A stretch of 64,000 nucleotides of DNA from Macrotis lagotis (GCF_037893015.1 NC_133659.1:14922183-14986182); one strand, 5' to 3'. Numbered from the stretch's first letter, positions 13,430-24,216 are shown. Made by a program: numbers and translations. The notes: generated from the sequence alone by a model not told the origin.

Positions 13430-13885
13430 CTGAAGTGAGCTGGAGCCAGACTGTAGCAAACACAGGGCTATGGATTTTGTCCTGGAAAGAACTATCTTGA
13501 GCTTTTCAGTTTGGCAGCCATGTGAATGATGGTTTGGAGAGGGAAGAGGCAGGACCCAGACACCAATGGGGTGAGAGGGAAGGAGGCCCTGAACTCTAGG
13601 AGGGTGTCTGCAAGGATGGAGGGAATGGAAAGAGGATGCAAGATAAATTGGGGAGACAGAGAGATCCGACAAGCCTGAACAATCGATCTGATGGCAGGGG
13701 GAGAGAAAGGGAAGAATTGAAGAGACTCTAAGCTGGTGGCCCTGGGTGGGACTGGGATGCTGGTTCCTCAACAGAAAGAGGGATGTTTAGAAGAAAGGCT
13801 TGGGTAGAAAGGAGATAAGTTCAGCTTGGGACATGTTGGATTCGTGATACCTATGGGACTTCCAAATTTGAGGTGTCCAAGACAA
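13430..13885 (-). mobile_element. L2 LINE fragment
   Basis: Reverse-strand L2: GATTTTGTCCTGGAAAGAAC, CAGTTTGGCAGCCATGTGAA, TTCAGCTTGGGACATGTTGG, CCTATGGGACTTCCAAATTT. Confidence 0.7.
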
Positions 13886-13889
13886 TTAG

Positions 13890-14065
13890 AAAGGAGACAG
13901 AGGCAGAGAGAGAGAGTGAGAGAGAGAGAGAGTCTGAAAAAACAGAGTCAGAGAGAAAGAAAAAGAGAAAGAGAGGAGAGAGAGAGAGAGAGAAATACAG
14001 AAAAAAAGATGGAAAAAGAAGAGATAGAAAGAGAAAGAGGAGACAGGGACAAAGGGGAAGCAGAA
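13890..14065 (+). repeat. GA-rich low-complexity tract
   Basis: Imperfect GA and GAAA units directly after the L2 fragment; it generates spurious Arg/Glu-rich and Ser/Leu-rich frames. Confidence 0.9.
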
Positions 14066-14684
14066 GGAATGAGAATGAATCCATTGTGTCTGGGATAGAA
14101 ACCTGGACTTTGAAGACCACAACTATCATTGCTCTCCAGGCTGTGGGCTCCCTGGCTGAGTCCTCCCATGAAAAGAGCAGACACCCTGAAGAGGGACATG
14201 GGCCCTTCTTCCCACCTCCTTCTGGCCTACCTGGGTAGCAGCCCTTGCCCCTTCAGCCTCTATAGCTCCACCTCTGGTGCTCCCATGATGCTGCAGGTAA
14301 GCACAGCACCCACACCCCAAAGAGAGGAAGCCCCTCCTCCAGCAGAGCCAACAAGCCCCAGGGCCAGCACCTGCTTCTGCACAAAATAAATAAGTGATCG
14401 GACTGAAGTGGATCCAACACCCCAGAGAAAGCAGAGAGCACAGCAAGCCAGACTTTCCTGTTTCCCAGAAAGACCTGGCACATTGAGGTGAGGTGTGGCA
14501 GCCAGTGAACCCACACCAAGGACCTGGGCTTCTCTAGCTATAGTCCCTGGATATGATCAGGCCTTTCATTCCTTGGAGGAGAGGTGTGGGGAGGGAGATG
14601 CCTGTAAAATGGATGACGCTAGTCCTAGAAGCCCAGACTAGAGCTAGAAGAAAGCCCAGAACCCCAGAGAACTTGTCCAAGATC
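14066..14684. other. Unassigned intergenic stretch
   Basis: No recognised repeat or gene; overlapping small open frames show no conserved domain. Confidence 0.4.
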
Positions 14685-14850
14685 ACACTAGGTTCTAGGA
14701 TTTGGACAGTAGATTTAAAGTTGGAAGGCATGAGGGAAGGGCACTGCAAGTCCAACTCCCTTACTTTACAAGTGGGGAAACTGAGGTCCAGAAGAGGGAA
14801 GTGATTTGACCAAGATCACACCTACTCACTTCACTACTCCAGTGCTTGGC
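14685..14850 (-). repeat. MIR/THER-type SINE
   Basis: AAGTTGGAAGGCATGAGGG, CTTTACAAGTGGGGAAACTG, AGGTCCAGAAGAGGG. Confidence 0.75.
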
Positions 14851-15054
14851 CTTCATCCATATGGAACTTTGAAGTGTAAAGGGAGGTGAAAACACACCCC
14901 ATCTGCATTCTCATCTTATTCCCAGGTAGTCCTCCTCCAAGAACCAAACCATCACAGGGTTCAGGCTAGGAGGAGACCCTAGCTAGCTAGGTCTTCTACT
15001 TGTACAGGAGGAATTATAGAGAGTAACTAGACCTAGAAATGACAAAAGAAAAGA

Positions 15055-15268
15055 CTTTTTTGCAACCCCATTTGGAGACTTTTGGGGAGAAATATTGGAA
15101 TGGTTTATCATTTCCTTTGCCAGCTCATTTGACATATGAAGAAACTGAGGCAAACAGGGTGAAGTGACTAGTCACATATCTACTAAGTACCTGAGGCAGG
15201 ATATGAACTCACATCTTCCTTGTTCCAGGCCCAGCATTCTCTCTTCTGTACCACCTAGCTGCCCCTTT
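15055..15268 (-). repeat. MAR1-type CORE-SINE
   Basis: Reverse: CAACCCCATTTGGAGACTTT, GAAGAAACTGAGGCAAACAG, ending CCACCTAGCTGCCCC. Confidence 0.9.
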
Positions 15269-15294
15269 ATATTTTTTTAACTGTGAAAAACAGG

Positions 15295-15480
15295 ATGCTT
15301 AGACTAGAGAAGAAAAAGATCAGAGTGAGACATAGTCCTAATAATCAGAGAAATGGGCTGCCGGAGCAGTGAGGATAGAGAGGCAAGAATAGCAGGTCCC
15401 TGTGACAGGAGGTCCTCAAGCACAGGCTGAAGGATCACATACATCAGGTATACTCCAGAGAAGGGGACCTTTATGTTCTA
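15295..15480 (+). mobile_element. CR1/L3-type LINE 3' end
   Basis: GCTTAGACTAGAGAAGAAAA, AAATGGGCTGCCGGAGCAG, GGTCCTCAAGCACAGGCTGA match the 3' coding part of CR1/L3. Confidence 0.75.
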
Positions 15481-15837
15481 TGTTCTATGTCAAAAATGAA
15501 ATAAATAAGGGGATCTAGAAAGACGGGGCTTTAAGAATTGCAAATATGGCTGGACCTTCTAGTGTTAAGCAGATAAAGGCACTTAGAGATTAGTTAAGCT
15601 CTGTGCTAAGAATTGAGGCAGAAATTCAAAGGCAAGCCATGCCTGGCTCTGAAGAACATTGTGGGAAAAGAGAAGGGGAAGAAGGAAGCAGTTGGGGGTG
15701 GAGATGGCCAGGAAGAAGCATGGAAGCCTGGTTCTGGGTCTCCCATCACCGTGACATGCTACCCCACAGGGAAGTGCTTCCTACCAATCAGGGGTACCCC
15801 AGGGTAGAGAGGGCTCTCTTCTAGTAATCCTGGCTTC
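15481..15837. other. Unassigned intergenic stretch
   Basis: No clear element. 15575-15640 weakly resembles a reverse L2-linked segment. Confidence 0.35.
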
Positions 15838-16385
15838 CAATCACTTAGGGAATGGCTAAACAAGTGGTAGTATAGGATTATTATGGAAAACTATTAAGCT
15901 ATAAAAAATTCCAAGAAGGATGTTTTCAGAATAACCTGGAAAGACTTCCATGAACTGATGCAAAGTGAAGTGAGCAGAACCAGGTGAACATTGTAGTGCA
16001 CAGCAACAATAACAATGTAGGATGATCATGTGAATGACCTGGCTATTCTCAGCAATATAATGTTTCGAGGCTAAGGACTTATAGTGGAAAAATGCTATCT
16101 ATCCCCAGAGAGAGAAATGATGGTGTCTAAGTACAGATAGAGACATAGTTTTTTACTTTATTTTTCATGGGGGTTTTTGGTCCATGTTTTCTTTAACAAC
16201 ATAACTAATATGTGAATGTTTCATATGACTTCACATGTATATCCTATCTTAAATGGCTTGCTTTCTCAAGGAGGGGGGTAGGGAGAGAGGGAGAGAATTT
16301 GGAAATCAAAAATGTTTTAAACAAATGTTAAAAAATTGGTTTTACATGTAATTGGGGGAGAAATATGAACTACATCATTTAAAAA
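15838..16385 (+). mobile_element. L1 LINE 3' end
   Basis: 5'-truncated L1: GGGAATGGCTAAACAAGTGG, AAGTGAAGTGAGCAGAACCA, AGAGGGAGAGAATTTGGAAA, TTTTACATGTAATTGGGGGA. Confidence 0.85.
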
Positions 16386-16389
16386 AAAA

Positions 16390-16660
16390 AAGAAAGCAAT
16401 CCTGGCTTCCTTCAAGAACTAGCTCAAAGAGTCTGAGGCTTTCCCCAGAGTGTGCCTCTTCTAGATCATTCCCTATTGTGCATGTATCTCCTATTTACAC
16501 CTACTCCATTCACCTATTCTGTATGAATCTCCTGTTTACATGGGGTCTTTCCCATTCGGATATAAGTTTTTTGAGAGCAGGGACTATTTCTGTCTTTTCC
16601 TTCTATCCCAGGTCCTTAGCACTGGTTAGAAAACAGTAAGTGCTAAATTTATGCATGTTG
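16390..16660 (+). mobile_element. L2 LINE 3' end
   Basis: GGCTTCCTTCAAGAACTAGC, GAGCAGGGACTATTTCTGTC, TCCTTAGCACTGG, AACAGTAAGTGCTAAATTTA. Confidence 0.75.
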
Positions 16661-16808
16661 GCAGACTGGATGATTGATGTGGGCATGGGAAGCAAATACT
16701 GGAGAAATGCCAGCCTCAACTTCTAGAAGTAGGATATTCGATTTTAGAGTCTTCAAAAATAATGGAAGTCTTCTAAATGCTTCTTTTCTTGAGAATCCAG
16801 AAGCTCTA

Positions 16809-17101
16809 AACCCATGAACCCACATCTCACGCTTATGCACACACATCCCCCTTCCATGTAATTATGTATTAGTCGTGGAAAAGTTGGGATCTCAATCTGA
16901 CTTGGAATGTGGGAATAGCATCACATTATTCTTGGCTCCAAGAGGATGAGAAGGAGGGTTAGGCAATGTTTCCTGGGCTGGGATACTCTCGGTTTATGTT
17001 GGGGAAAGAGCAAGGTTATACAGAAGTATTCAACAAACCAAACAAACTCCATCAATGCCCTTTGTTCCTTGAACTCAGAATAAAAAAAATCTAGGTCTAA
17101 A
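16809..17101. repeat. Duplicated ~300 bp segment, copy B
   Basis: Direct-orientation partner of 12982-13290, about 90 percent or more identical by eye. Most differences are CpG to TpG or CpA changes. Confidence 0.9.
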
Positions 17102-17254
17102 CTTCACCCTCTGACAATGACTGACTCTGTGACCATTGGCAGTCACTGAGACTCAAAGTGAGCGGAGCCCACCCATATAAACAATGACATGGGAAAGAAT
17201 GGAGAAGCAATGACCAATTGTCATTCCAGATTAATGAAGAGGAAATTCTTATTA

Positions 17255-17462
17255 AATGGGGTGGTTAGACCATGCAGCATCAGACCTTGAGTCAGGAAGA
17301 ACTGAATTCAAATCCAGCCTCAGACAATTACTATGTGACCATGGATAAGTCATTTCACCTTGTTTGCCTCAGTTTCCTCATTGGTCAAATGAACCAGCAA
17401 AGGAAATGGCAATAAAATCCCAGATGGGTACATGAAGAATTGAGCACAACTGAGCAACAATA
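17255..17462 (+). repeat. MAR1-type CORE-SINE
   Basis: CCTTGAGTCAGGAAGAACTG, TTGCCTCAGTTTCCTCATTG, ending GAGCACAACTGAGCAACAA. Confidence 0.9.
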
Positions 17463-17612
17463 AAATGTGAGGCAATATGCTAAGTGCTGGGATGGCAAGG
17501 AAAGACAAGACAGTCCTTTATCTCCAGATGCCTGCAGGCATCTCTATAACAAATAAGACCCATTAAGATAATTTGGAGATAATGAATTAAAGTGTAAAAG
17601 CACACTAGAAAA
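17463..17612 (-). mobile_element. L2-like LINE fragment
   Basis: TGCTAAGTGCTGGGATGGCA and AAGACAGTCCTTTATCTCC, reverse-strand L2-linked layout. Confidence 0.55.
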
Positions 17613-17624
17613 GGAGGAAGAGAG

Positions 17625-17767
17625 GGGTGGCTAGCCCTGGAGTCAGGAGTACCTGAGTTCAAATCCAGTCTCAGACATTTAATAATTACCCAGCTGTGTG
17701 GCCTTGGGCAAGCCACTTAACCCCATTTGCCTTGCAAAAACCTAAAAAATAAAATGATAATAAAAAA
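17625..17767 (+). repeat. WSINE-type SINE
   Basis: GTGGCTAGCCCTGGAGTCAG, TTTAATAATTACCCAGCTG, TTGCCTTGCAAAAACC. Its head is shortened. Confidence 0.9.
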
Positions 17768-17882
17768 GGGGGCTGCTAGCTGGCACAGTGGATGGAGCAC
17801 TGGTCCTAGAGTCAGGAAGACCTGAGTTCAAATCCAGCCTCAGACACTTAATAATTGTTCAAATCCAGACTCAGACACTTAA
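17768..17882 (+). repeat. WSINE-type SINE, truncated, in tandem
   Basis: GGGCTGCTAGCTGGCACAGT, then the body, with a short internal repeat of AAATCCAG and CAGACACTTAA replacing the tail. Confidence 0.85.
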
Positions 17883-17884
17883 AT

Positions 17885-19195
17885 GAAAATTTAAAAAATT
17901 TTTAAAGATTTTATTTATTTTGAGTTTTACAATTTTTCCCCTAATCTTACTTCCTTCCCCCCACCCCCCACAGTAGGCAATTTTCCAGTCTTTCCATTGT
18001 TTCTATGGTATACATTGATCCAAATTGAAAGTGATGAGAGAGAAATCCTATCCTTAAGGAAGAAACCTAAAGTATAAGAGATAACAAGATCAGACAATAA
18101 GATCAGGTTTTTTCCTAAATTAAAGATAATAGTCCTTGGTCTCTGTTCAAACTCCACAGTTCTTTCTCTGGTTACAGATGGGATTCTCCATCACAGACAG
18201 CCTGTCCCTGATTGTTGCACTGATGGAACGAGCAAGTCTATCAAGGCGGCTTATAGCCCCCATGTTGCTGTTAGGGTACACAGTGTTTTTCTGGTTCTGC
18301 TCATCTCACTCAGCATTAGTCCATGCAAATCCCTCCAGGCTTCCCTGAATTCCCATCCCTCCTGGCTTCTAATAGAACAATAGTGTTCCATGACATACAT
18401 ACACCACAGTTTGCTAAGCCATTCCCCAATTGAAGGACATTTACTTAATTTCCAATTCTATACCACTACAAACAGGGCTGCTATAAATATTTTTGTACAA
18501 GTGATGTTTTTATCCTTTTTCATCATCTCTTCAGGGTATATACCCAGTAATGGTATTGCTGGATCAAAGGGGATGCACATTTTTGTTGCCCTTTGGGCGT
18601 AGTTCCAAATTTCTCTCCAGAGAGGCTCTATGACTTCACAGCTCCACCAACAATGCAATAGTGTTCTAGATTTCCCACATCCCTTCCAACATTGATCATT
18701 GTCCTTTCTGATCATATTGGCCAGTCTGAGAAGTGTGAGGTGGTACCTTAGAGAAGCTTTAATTTGCATTTCTCTAATAAGTAATGATTTAGAGCAATTT
18801 TTCTTTTTTTTTTTTTTGCAAGGCAGTGGGGTTAAGTGGCTTGTCCAAGGCCACACAGCTGGGTAATGATTAAGTGTCTAAGGTCAAATTTGAACTCAGA
18901 CACTCCTGACTCCAGAGCTGGTGCTCAATTTTTTGTGTGACTATGGATCACTTCGATTTCCTCATCTGTAAATTTCCTTTGCATATCTTTTGACCATTTG
19001 TCAATTGGGGAATGGCTTTTTTTTTAATTTGACTCAGTTCTCTCATTTTAGAAATGAGTCCTTTGTCAGACATACTAGTTGTAAAGATTGTTTCCCAGTT
19101 TACTACATTTCTTTTGATCTTGGTTAGAGTGATTTTGTCTGTGCAAAAGCTTTTTAATTAAATGTAATCAAAAGCATCTAGTTTAAAAATCAAAA
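17885..19195 (-). mobile_element. L1 LINE, ORF2 C-terminal part and 3' end
   Basis: Reverse-oriented L1. A 132-codon open frame (18458-18856) retains the ORF2 C-terminus: REMQIKASLRYHL, CWKGCGKSRTLLHCWW, then PFDPAIPLLGIYPEEM and TKIFIAALF. The 3' end near 17885-17960 reads TTTTGAGTTTTACAATTTTT on the plus strand. A SINE interrupts it at 18806; it is non-functional. Confidence 0.9.
18806..18932 (-). repeat. WSINE-type SINE nested in L1
   Basis: TTTGCAAGGCAGTGGGGTTA, GGCCACACAGCTGGGTAATG, CTCCTGACTCCAGAGCTGG in reverse. Confidence 0.9.
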
Positions 19196-19552
19196 TTTAA
19201 AAAAAAGAAAAAATAATGAAGAAAGACTGGTGAGGAAGGCAAACAAAGCCACAAAGGCTGGTCTTTGTTCTGTGAGGGGAAATAGGAGGCTCTGATTGAG
19301 AGAAGGAAGGACTACTTAATTCTTCAAAGGAGGTCCTATGAGATCACTTAGCCCAGCCCAAAGTCAGTGCTCTTCTCCTCATCATTAGTTTTTCTATTAT
19401 CTCCCATCCTGAGTGACCTTTCCAGTGGAAAAGGGAATAAAAATGGGTAATAGAGAGGTGAAAGACAAGAGAAGGAAGGAGAGAATAGGAAAGTATTGAG
19501 TTGCTTATGGTAAACTCAACTATAGTGAGATGCCCCGATAAGAACAATAACA
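19196..19552. other. Unassigned intergenic stretch
   Basis: Nothing recognised. Confidence 0.4.
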
Positions 19553-19720
19553 ATGATTTATGAATTGTTTGATCTTCACAATGGCTCTGAGTGGTAGATA
19601 TCATTTTCTCCATTTGATGAGGAAAAAGAAGGTAAAATTGACTCGTCTAGGATTACACACTTAATAAGTCTCTAAGACAGGATTTGAACTCAGGTTGTTC
19701 CTCCAACCTTCCTTCCAAAG
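19553..19720 (-). repeat. MIR SINE
   Basis: TTGATCTTCACAATGGCTCT, GATTACACACTTAATAAGTC, GGATTTGAACTCAGG. Confidence 0.75.
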
Positions 19721-19865
19721 AACCCTGCTCCTTTCTGTGCCCTGGTTGGCCATTCCTACTTCTGCAGAAGGAAATCCAGAATCTCTGCTCTACTAGGATC
19801 CTCAGATTCATGTTTCTATTCCCCAAAGTGGTAAACCCTCCAAACCTGTAGAATGGACATGGCTA

Positions 19866-20026
19866 GGGGCAGCTAGGTGTTGCAGTGGATAAAGCACCGG
19901 CTTTGGAGTCAGGAGTACCTAGGTTCAAATCCAGTCTCAGACACTTAATAATGACCTAACTGTGTGGCCTTGGGCAAGCCACTTAACCCCATTTGCCTTG
20001 CAAAAAAAACCTTAAAAAAAAAAAAA
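19866..20026 (+). repeat. WSINE-type SINE with TSD
   Basis: Near full length, with A-rich tail. Imperfect direct repeats flank it: AGAATGGACATGGCT (19850-19864) and AGAATGGCTATGGCT (20027-20041). Confidence 0.95.
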
Positions 20027-20041
20027 AGAATGGCTATGGCT

Positions 20042-20299
20042 GCTCACACCATTTGATAAACAGAGTCACTAATTCCAGTCCTTTGGTGATGGAGGACCAC
20101 TAGATCTTACCATCTGCCCTGCCATTGCATCCTGAGTCTCCTGGCCTTACTATCTACCTTGCTGCTATTCCCTCTACTCCTCCAGGACCTCCCAACTACC
20201 CTTTAGATTTCCCCAAGGGACCATCAGGCTTGCTATCTGCCCTGTAGTAGAATTCCCTTCTATGTGTTTTCCCTCCCAGTATGAGGTCCTGGTGAACAG
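20042..20299. other. Unassigned stretch
   Basis: Pyrimidine-biased, possibly an old LINE 3' region; not assignable by eye. Confidence 0.35.
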
Positions 20300-20398
20300 A
20301 AGACTACCCACTTTTATTTAAATCCTTAGCATTTGTTCCAATGGTTGGCATAGAGGAAGATCTTAATAAATACTTTTTAATTCATTTGTTCATTGATA
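20300..20398 (+). mobile_element. L2 3' tail
   Basis: AAATCCTTAGCATTTGTTCC, then CTTAATAAATACTTTTTAAT. Confidence 0.55.
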
Positions 20399-20404
20399 AT
20401 CATG

Positions 20405-20640
20405 GAACTAGAAGAGGGATACTTAACCTTTTTTTGCATCCTGGCTCCTTTGGCCATCTGATCGAACCTATCTCAAAATGGTGTTTTTAAATATATAAGA
20501 CAAAATATATAGGCTTGCAATGAGAACACTTTATATTGAAACAAAGATGTATTTTCCCTAAGGTTAGGAACTCACTTAAATCCAACCACAGACCCCTTGG
20601 GGATCTGTGAACTCTTAAGGCTAAAAATTCTCTATCTAAA
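20405..20640 (+). mobile_element. hAT-like non-autonomous DNA transposon
   Basis: Ends resemble terminal inverted repeats of the TTCTTAACC type: TACTTAACCTTTTTTTGC at the left, GGGGATCTGTGAACTCTTAA at the right. Internal GTGTTTTTAAATATATAA. Related copies at 23125, 49235 and 63310. Confidence 0.6.
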
Positions 20641-20790
20641 GATAGAAAAGACCTCAGAGGTTGTCTGGGCCAGTTCTTTCATTTTATAGATGGGGAAACT
20701 GAGGTTCAGAGAAATGAAGTCATTTGCCCACGGTTTCAGAGCCAGACCTCCAGATGCCAGACAAACACTCACTCTGCTATAACCATCACG
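20641..20790 (-). repeat. MIR/THER-type SINE
   Basis: AAAAGACCTCAGAGGTTGTC, GATGGGGAAACTGAGGTTCA. Confidence 0.75.
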
Positions 20791-21169
20791 CATTTCTCCA
20801 TTGCTCTTCCTTTCTTCTGCTATTGTGATTCTTTAGAGATTGTGGCCGGAAAGTTATCAAAGGGAAAGAATTTTTGCAAGAAAAAAAAAAGTCTTGTTAT
20901 GTAGAACTGCTGAGGATCATCAAACCTGTAGCAGGATTTCCACAAGGGCACTGGGTTTTTCCCATTCATGATCCCTCATGGCACCCGGAAGGTGCTAGGA
21001 CCAGCCCAGGGTGCTCTATTCATCAAAGTACAAGTCATCACTTAAAGTATATTTTCTTTGCTTGCTTTTGAAGTTCTGGCTTGGTAGTAACTTGCTTTCA
21101 CATAGAACTTGACATTGTGCTACCATCATCATCATCATCAAGAACCATCTCCTAGTAACTCACAATGTC
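20791..21169. other. Unassigned stretch with short (ATC)n
   Basis: ATC units at 21124-21140; nothing else recognised. Confidence 0.4.
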
Positions 21170-21419
21170 AGAGCATTTCAATCTTGCCCAACTCTTTGTG
21201 ACCCCATTTGAAGTTTTCTTGGCAAAGATACTGAATGATTTGCCATTTCCTTCTCTGGCTCATTTTACAGAAGAGCAAACTGAGGCAAATAGAGTTAAAT
21301 GACTTTTCCAGGGTCACATAGCTAGTAAGTGTCTGAGGCTGAATTTGAACTCTTGAAGTTGAGTCTTCCCAACTGTAGACCCAGTACTCTCTGCACTATG
21401 GCACCGCCTAGTCGCCCTA
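21170..21419 (-). repeat. MAR1-type CORE-SINE
   Basis: TTTGTGACCCCATTTGAAGT, CATAGCTAGTAAGTGTCTGA, ending CACCGCCTAGTCGCCC. Confidence 0.9.
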
Positions 21420-21421
21420 CA

Positions 21422-21690
21422 AAACACTTTACAGGTTTGCAAAGCACAACACCAACCATTTCTATAGATGCTATCCACGCGCATTTGACAAATATAATCT
21501 TTTTTGAGCCTCAACCCTGAGAGGAAGGTGCTGTTACAATATCCCTTTTACAGTGGAGGAAGTGAGGTAAGCAGAGGTTCATTGATTTAAGGAGCATCAT
21601 TCAATTGGAAAGTGTCTGAGACAGGATTCAAACTCAGATCTTTTGGATCCCAAGTCCACCACTCTCTGTCATGCTGTCTTTCCTGATTTT
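21422..21690 (-). repeat. MIR SINE with extended tail
   Basis: AAACACTTTACAGGTTTGCA, TTTTACAGTGGAGGAAGTGA, AAGTGTCTGAGACAGGATTC. Confidence 0.75.
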
Positions 21691-21855
21691 CCCCAATTGT
21701 TCTGTATTTCCTCTCCTTCCCCATAATGCCTGTGAATGTATTTTTACCTTGTGTGCCCATGTCCCTGTGCCCATGCTAGACGATCAGCTCCCAGCATAGT
21801 GCCCAACTTAGGATTGAGTTTGATAAATGCTTGGTGGGTGCATCACCAGAACAAG
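21691..21855 (+). mobile_element. L2 3' end
   Basis: AGCATAGTGCCCAACTTAGG, then TTTGATAAATGCTTGGTGGG. Confidence 0.6.
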
Positions 21856-22064
21856 GTGGGCCAGGACAAGGGGGTAGTCACGGTGCTGAGGAAGGGGACA
21901 GAATACCATGTCTCACCATGTGAGCATTAGCTGAAGGTCTTAGGATGCTGGTCTTGGAGAAGAGAGGTCTTCCAGAGGGCCTTGAGTCATTAAAGCACTT
22001 AAAGCAGCCAGAAAACGTCGGGGAGCCTGAGATGGCTCAAGGGAAAGGAAAAACTTGTAGATGA

Positions 22065-22150
22065 TCAGAGTTGACTGAAGGTAGTGAGGTCCCTACCCCA
22101 GAGGTATGCAAACAAAGGCTAGAAGATCGCTTTGTCAGGGTTGAGGGGCG
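22065..22150 (+). mobile_element. CR1/L3 fragment
   Basis: GGTAGTGAGGTCCCTACCCC, CAAACAAAGGCTAGAAGATC. Confidence 0.55.
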
Positions 22151-22369
22151 CCTGTTCATCTGCAAAATGAGCTGGAGAAGGGAATGGCCAACATGACCAA
22201 AGCCGCCCAGCAACAAAGCAGCCTCTGACCCCAGAGGCAATGAGCTTTCTCCTCCATTACCAACTCCATTTCTTGACTCCCCTCATCATCCTTGACCATC
22301 CCTTGGAGAGTTCCTCCCAGAGGGTCTCCATTTCAGGGAGACTGAGGTTGGCCAATCTGCCCCCTAGGT

Positions 22370-22542
22370 TGTGTGCCACCGTGCATCTCCTCTCTGGGAG
22401 GGTCCCTCCCTCCCCACCCCTTTAAGCTTCCATTTTCCCCAAGTCACTTCCTAGTGGGCAGGGCCTGCTTCTGCTTGGATGGGAATTGCCAGCCCGTAGC
22501 ATTGTGCCTGCCATTCAGCAAATGCTTCATAAAAGCTTGGTG
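22370..22542 (+). mobile_element. L2 3' tail
   Basis: CAGGGCCTGCTTCTGCTTG, GCATTGTGCCTGCCATTCAG, CAAATGCTTCATAAAAGCTT. Confidence 0.55.
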
Positions 22543-22697
22543 GGGGCAGCTAGGATGGAGCACCCGCCCTGGAGTCAGGAGGCCCTGAGTCCAAATCCTG
22601 ACTTCAGCCACTTAATACTAACTTAACTGTGTGACCTTGGGCGAGTCACTTAATCCCATTGTCTTGCAAAAAAGCCTCCAAAACATAAAAATAAAAG
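22543..22697 (+). repeat. WSINE-type SINE
   Basis: GGGGGCAGCTAGGATGGAGC (head short of a few bases), body, then TGTCTTGCAAAAAAGCC. Confidence 0.9.
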
Positions 22698-23124
22698 TTT
22701 GTTGCCTAAACAGAGTTGGGAGAGCACAGGGCAAAGACAATCCAACAGGAATCCAAAGTCCTTGAATCTCTTTTATTTGGCTCTTTTACTTGATCTCTGC
22801 TAAGAAAAGCCCCCAAGCTATTGTCTTTATCTTCCTGCTAAGCTGGAGCCCACCACCCAGAAGCCCCTGGGACATCCCTAGGCCAGAGGTAGGGGCAGAA
22901 ACATAGAGAATTCTAGACTGGTCCCAAAGCCATTGCAGCATTATCTACTCCTCTCTGTAATCCTTACCACACCCTACAGAAAATGAGGTGGGCTCACAAA
23001 CCTCATCAAGCCTTACTTGGCTGGGCACCAAATCTCCCCTATAGGACCACACTGTGAGCTGGGCCAGGGACAGGGCAGTCCCTCTGCTACTACAGATGAC
23101 CATGACCATGATAATGAGGAACTT
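22698..23124. other. Unassigned intergenic stretch
   Basis: Nothing recognised. Confidence 0.4.
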
Positions 23125-23285
23125 GGGTTTGGGTTGTTTTTTCAATATTTGTATAACTGTATTCCAATATAACTGATATCTTTTCTAATCCATGGTATTT
23201 CATTGAATGCAGTTTAAAACCTAAGCTTCACCAGACTGCTCAGGGGGTCCGGGACACACAAGAAAGGGTTAAGACCCCTGGCTGT
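23125..23285 (-). mobile_element. hAT-like non-autonomous DNA transposon
   Basis: Opposite orientation to the copy at 20405: AGCTTCACCAGACTGCTCAG, then GGGTTAAGACCCCTGG at its right end. Confidence 0.6.
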
Positions 23286-23369
23286 AAAGTCTGCAAAACA
23301 CTTTACATGTTCTTCGTCATCTGAGTTATTAATTTGGACTATTTCCTCTCATCCTTTTTAGGATTATTG

Positions 23370-23555
23370 AATCAGCAGTTCAAGTCCAGCTTCAGATAGT
23401 ACCAAATGACAGAACCTCAGTCTCATTTTCCTCATCTGTGAAAAAGGAAAGAACAGCCTTACCTCCTAAAGCTACTGTGCAGATCAAAGGAATGTGGAGT
23501 TGTCAGAGCATTTATCCCATTGTAGGCATTTAAAACTGCTTATTTCCTCCCTTCT
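23370..23555 (+). repeat. MIR SINE
   Basis: TCAAGTCCAGCTTCAGATAG, CTCATTTTCCTCATCTGTGA, GCAGATCAAAGGAATGTGGA. Confidence 0.7.
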
Positions 23556-23644
23556 AATCAGTCAAGTTGGTCATTGTTCCTAGACCCAGATTGGCTGACA
23601 GTGGTTTCAGGGAGAGGAGAGGATCATTTTGTTATAGTTAGGTC

Positions 23645-23649
<5 letters not shown>

Positions 23650-23707
<58 letters not shown>

Positions 23708-23735
23708 TCTCCCTCCCTCTCTCTCCCCCATCTCT
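23650..23735 (+). repeat. (CT)n microsatellite
   Basis: About 50 bases of pure CT, then CT/CCCT units. Confidence 0.95.
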
Positions 23736-24056
23736 GTCTATCTCTAATATACACCTTTTCCAGAATGAGTAAAGCCTTTCCTGCCCTCACTCCAAGGCTT
23801 CCAGCCAAATCCCAGTAAATTCAACCAAGGACCCTGAGCTTCTTTGTCTCCTCTCACCAATGGGTGCTCTGGGACCTTAGCATCAAGGATCTATAATTCC
23901 AGATCTTATCTGGAAAGTTTCTGCCCTTTCCCTGCCTCCTGGTAAAGTAAATCAGATGAAGTTGATCTACTCTGGAAGCCTGAAGGGTTCACTTAGCCCC
24001 ACTAGGATTTAAACTATGGTTCCAAAGAGTCCAAGTCTTTGAAGGTGAGGTGAAAT
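23736..24056. other. Unassigned stretch beyond PGM1 3' end
   Basis: No gene or clear repeat. No exon of the gene expected next in mammals (ROR1) is seen from here to position 1. Confidence 0.4.
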
Positions 24057-24062
24057 TTATTT
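24057..24062 (-). terminator. Candidate PGM1 poly(A) signal AATAAA (distal)
   Basis: Canonical AATAAA on the minus strand about 1 kb after the stop. It may be an alternative or the main site; sequence alone does not decide. Confidence 0.35.
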
Positions 24063-24210
24063 CATCTCTGGCTAGGAGATCAAAATGAAACCTAACTCCC
24101 CAAAGTTTTTTGTTTTCTGGAGCGTTTTTCTGTCAGAAGAATGTTCCAGCATGTAAGGGAAGGGTGAAGAAAGACACAGACAACACAACAGGCAATGTGA
24201 TCCAATTCTC

Positions 24211-24216
24211 TTTAAT
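24211..24216 (-). terminator. Candidate PGM1 poly(A) signal ATTAAA (proximal)
   Basis: ATTAAA on the minus strand, the commonest variant hexamer, about 840 bases after the stop codon. It is the first good signal met; cleavage would fall near 24185-24200. Confidence 0.4.
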
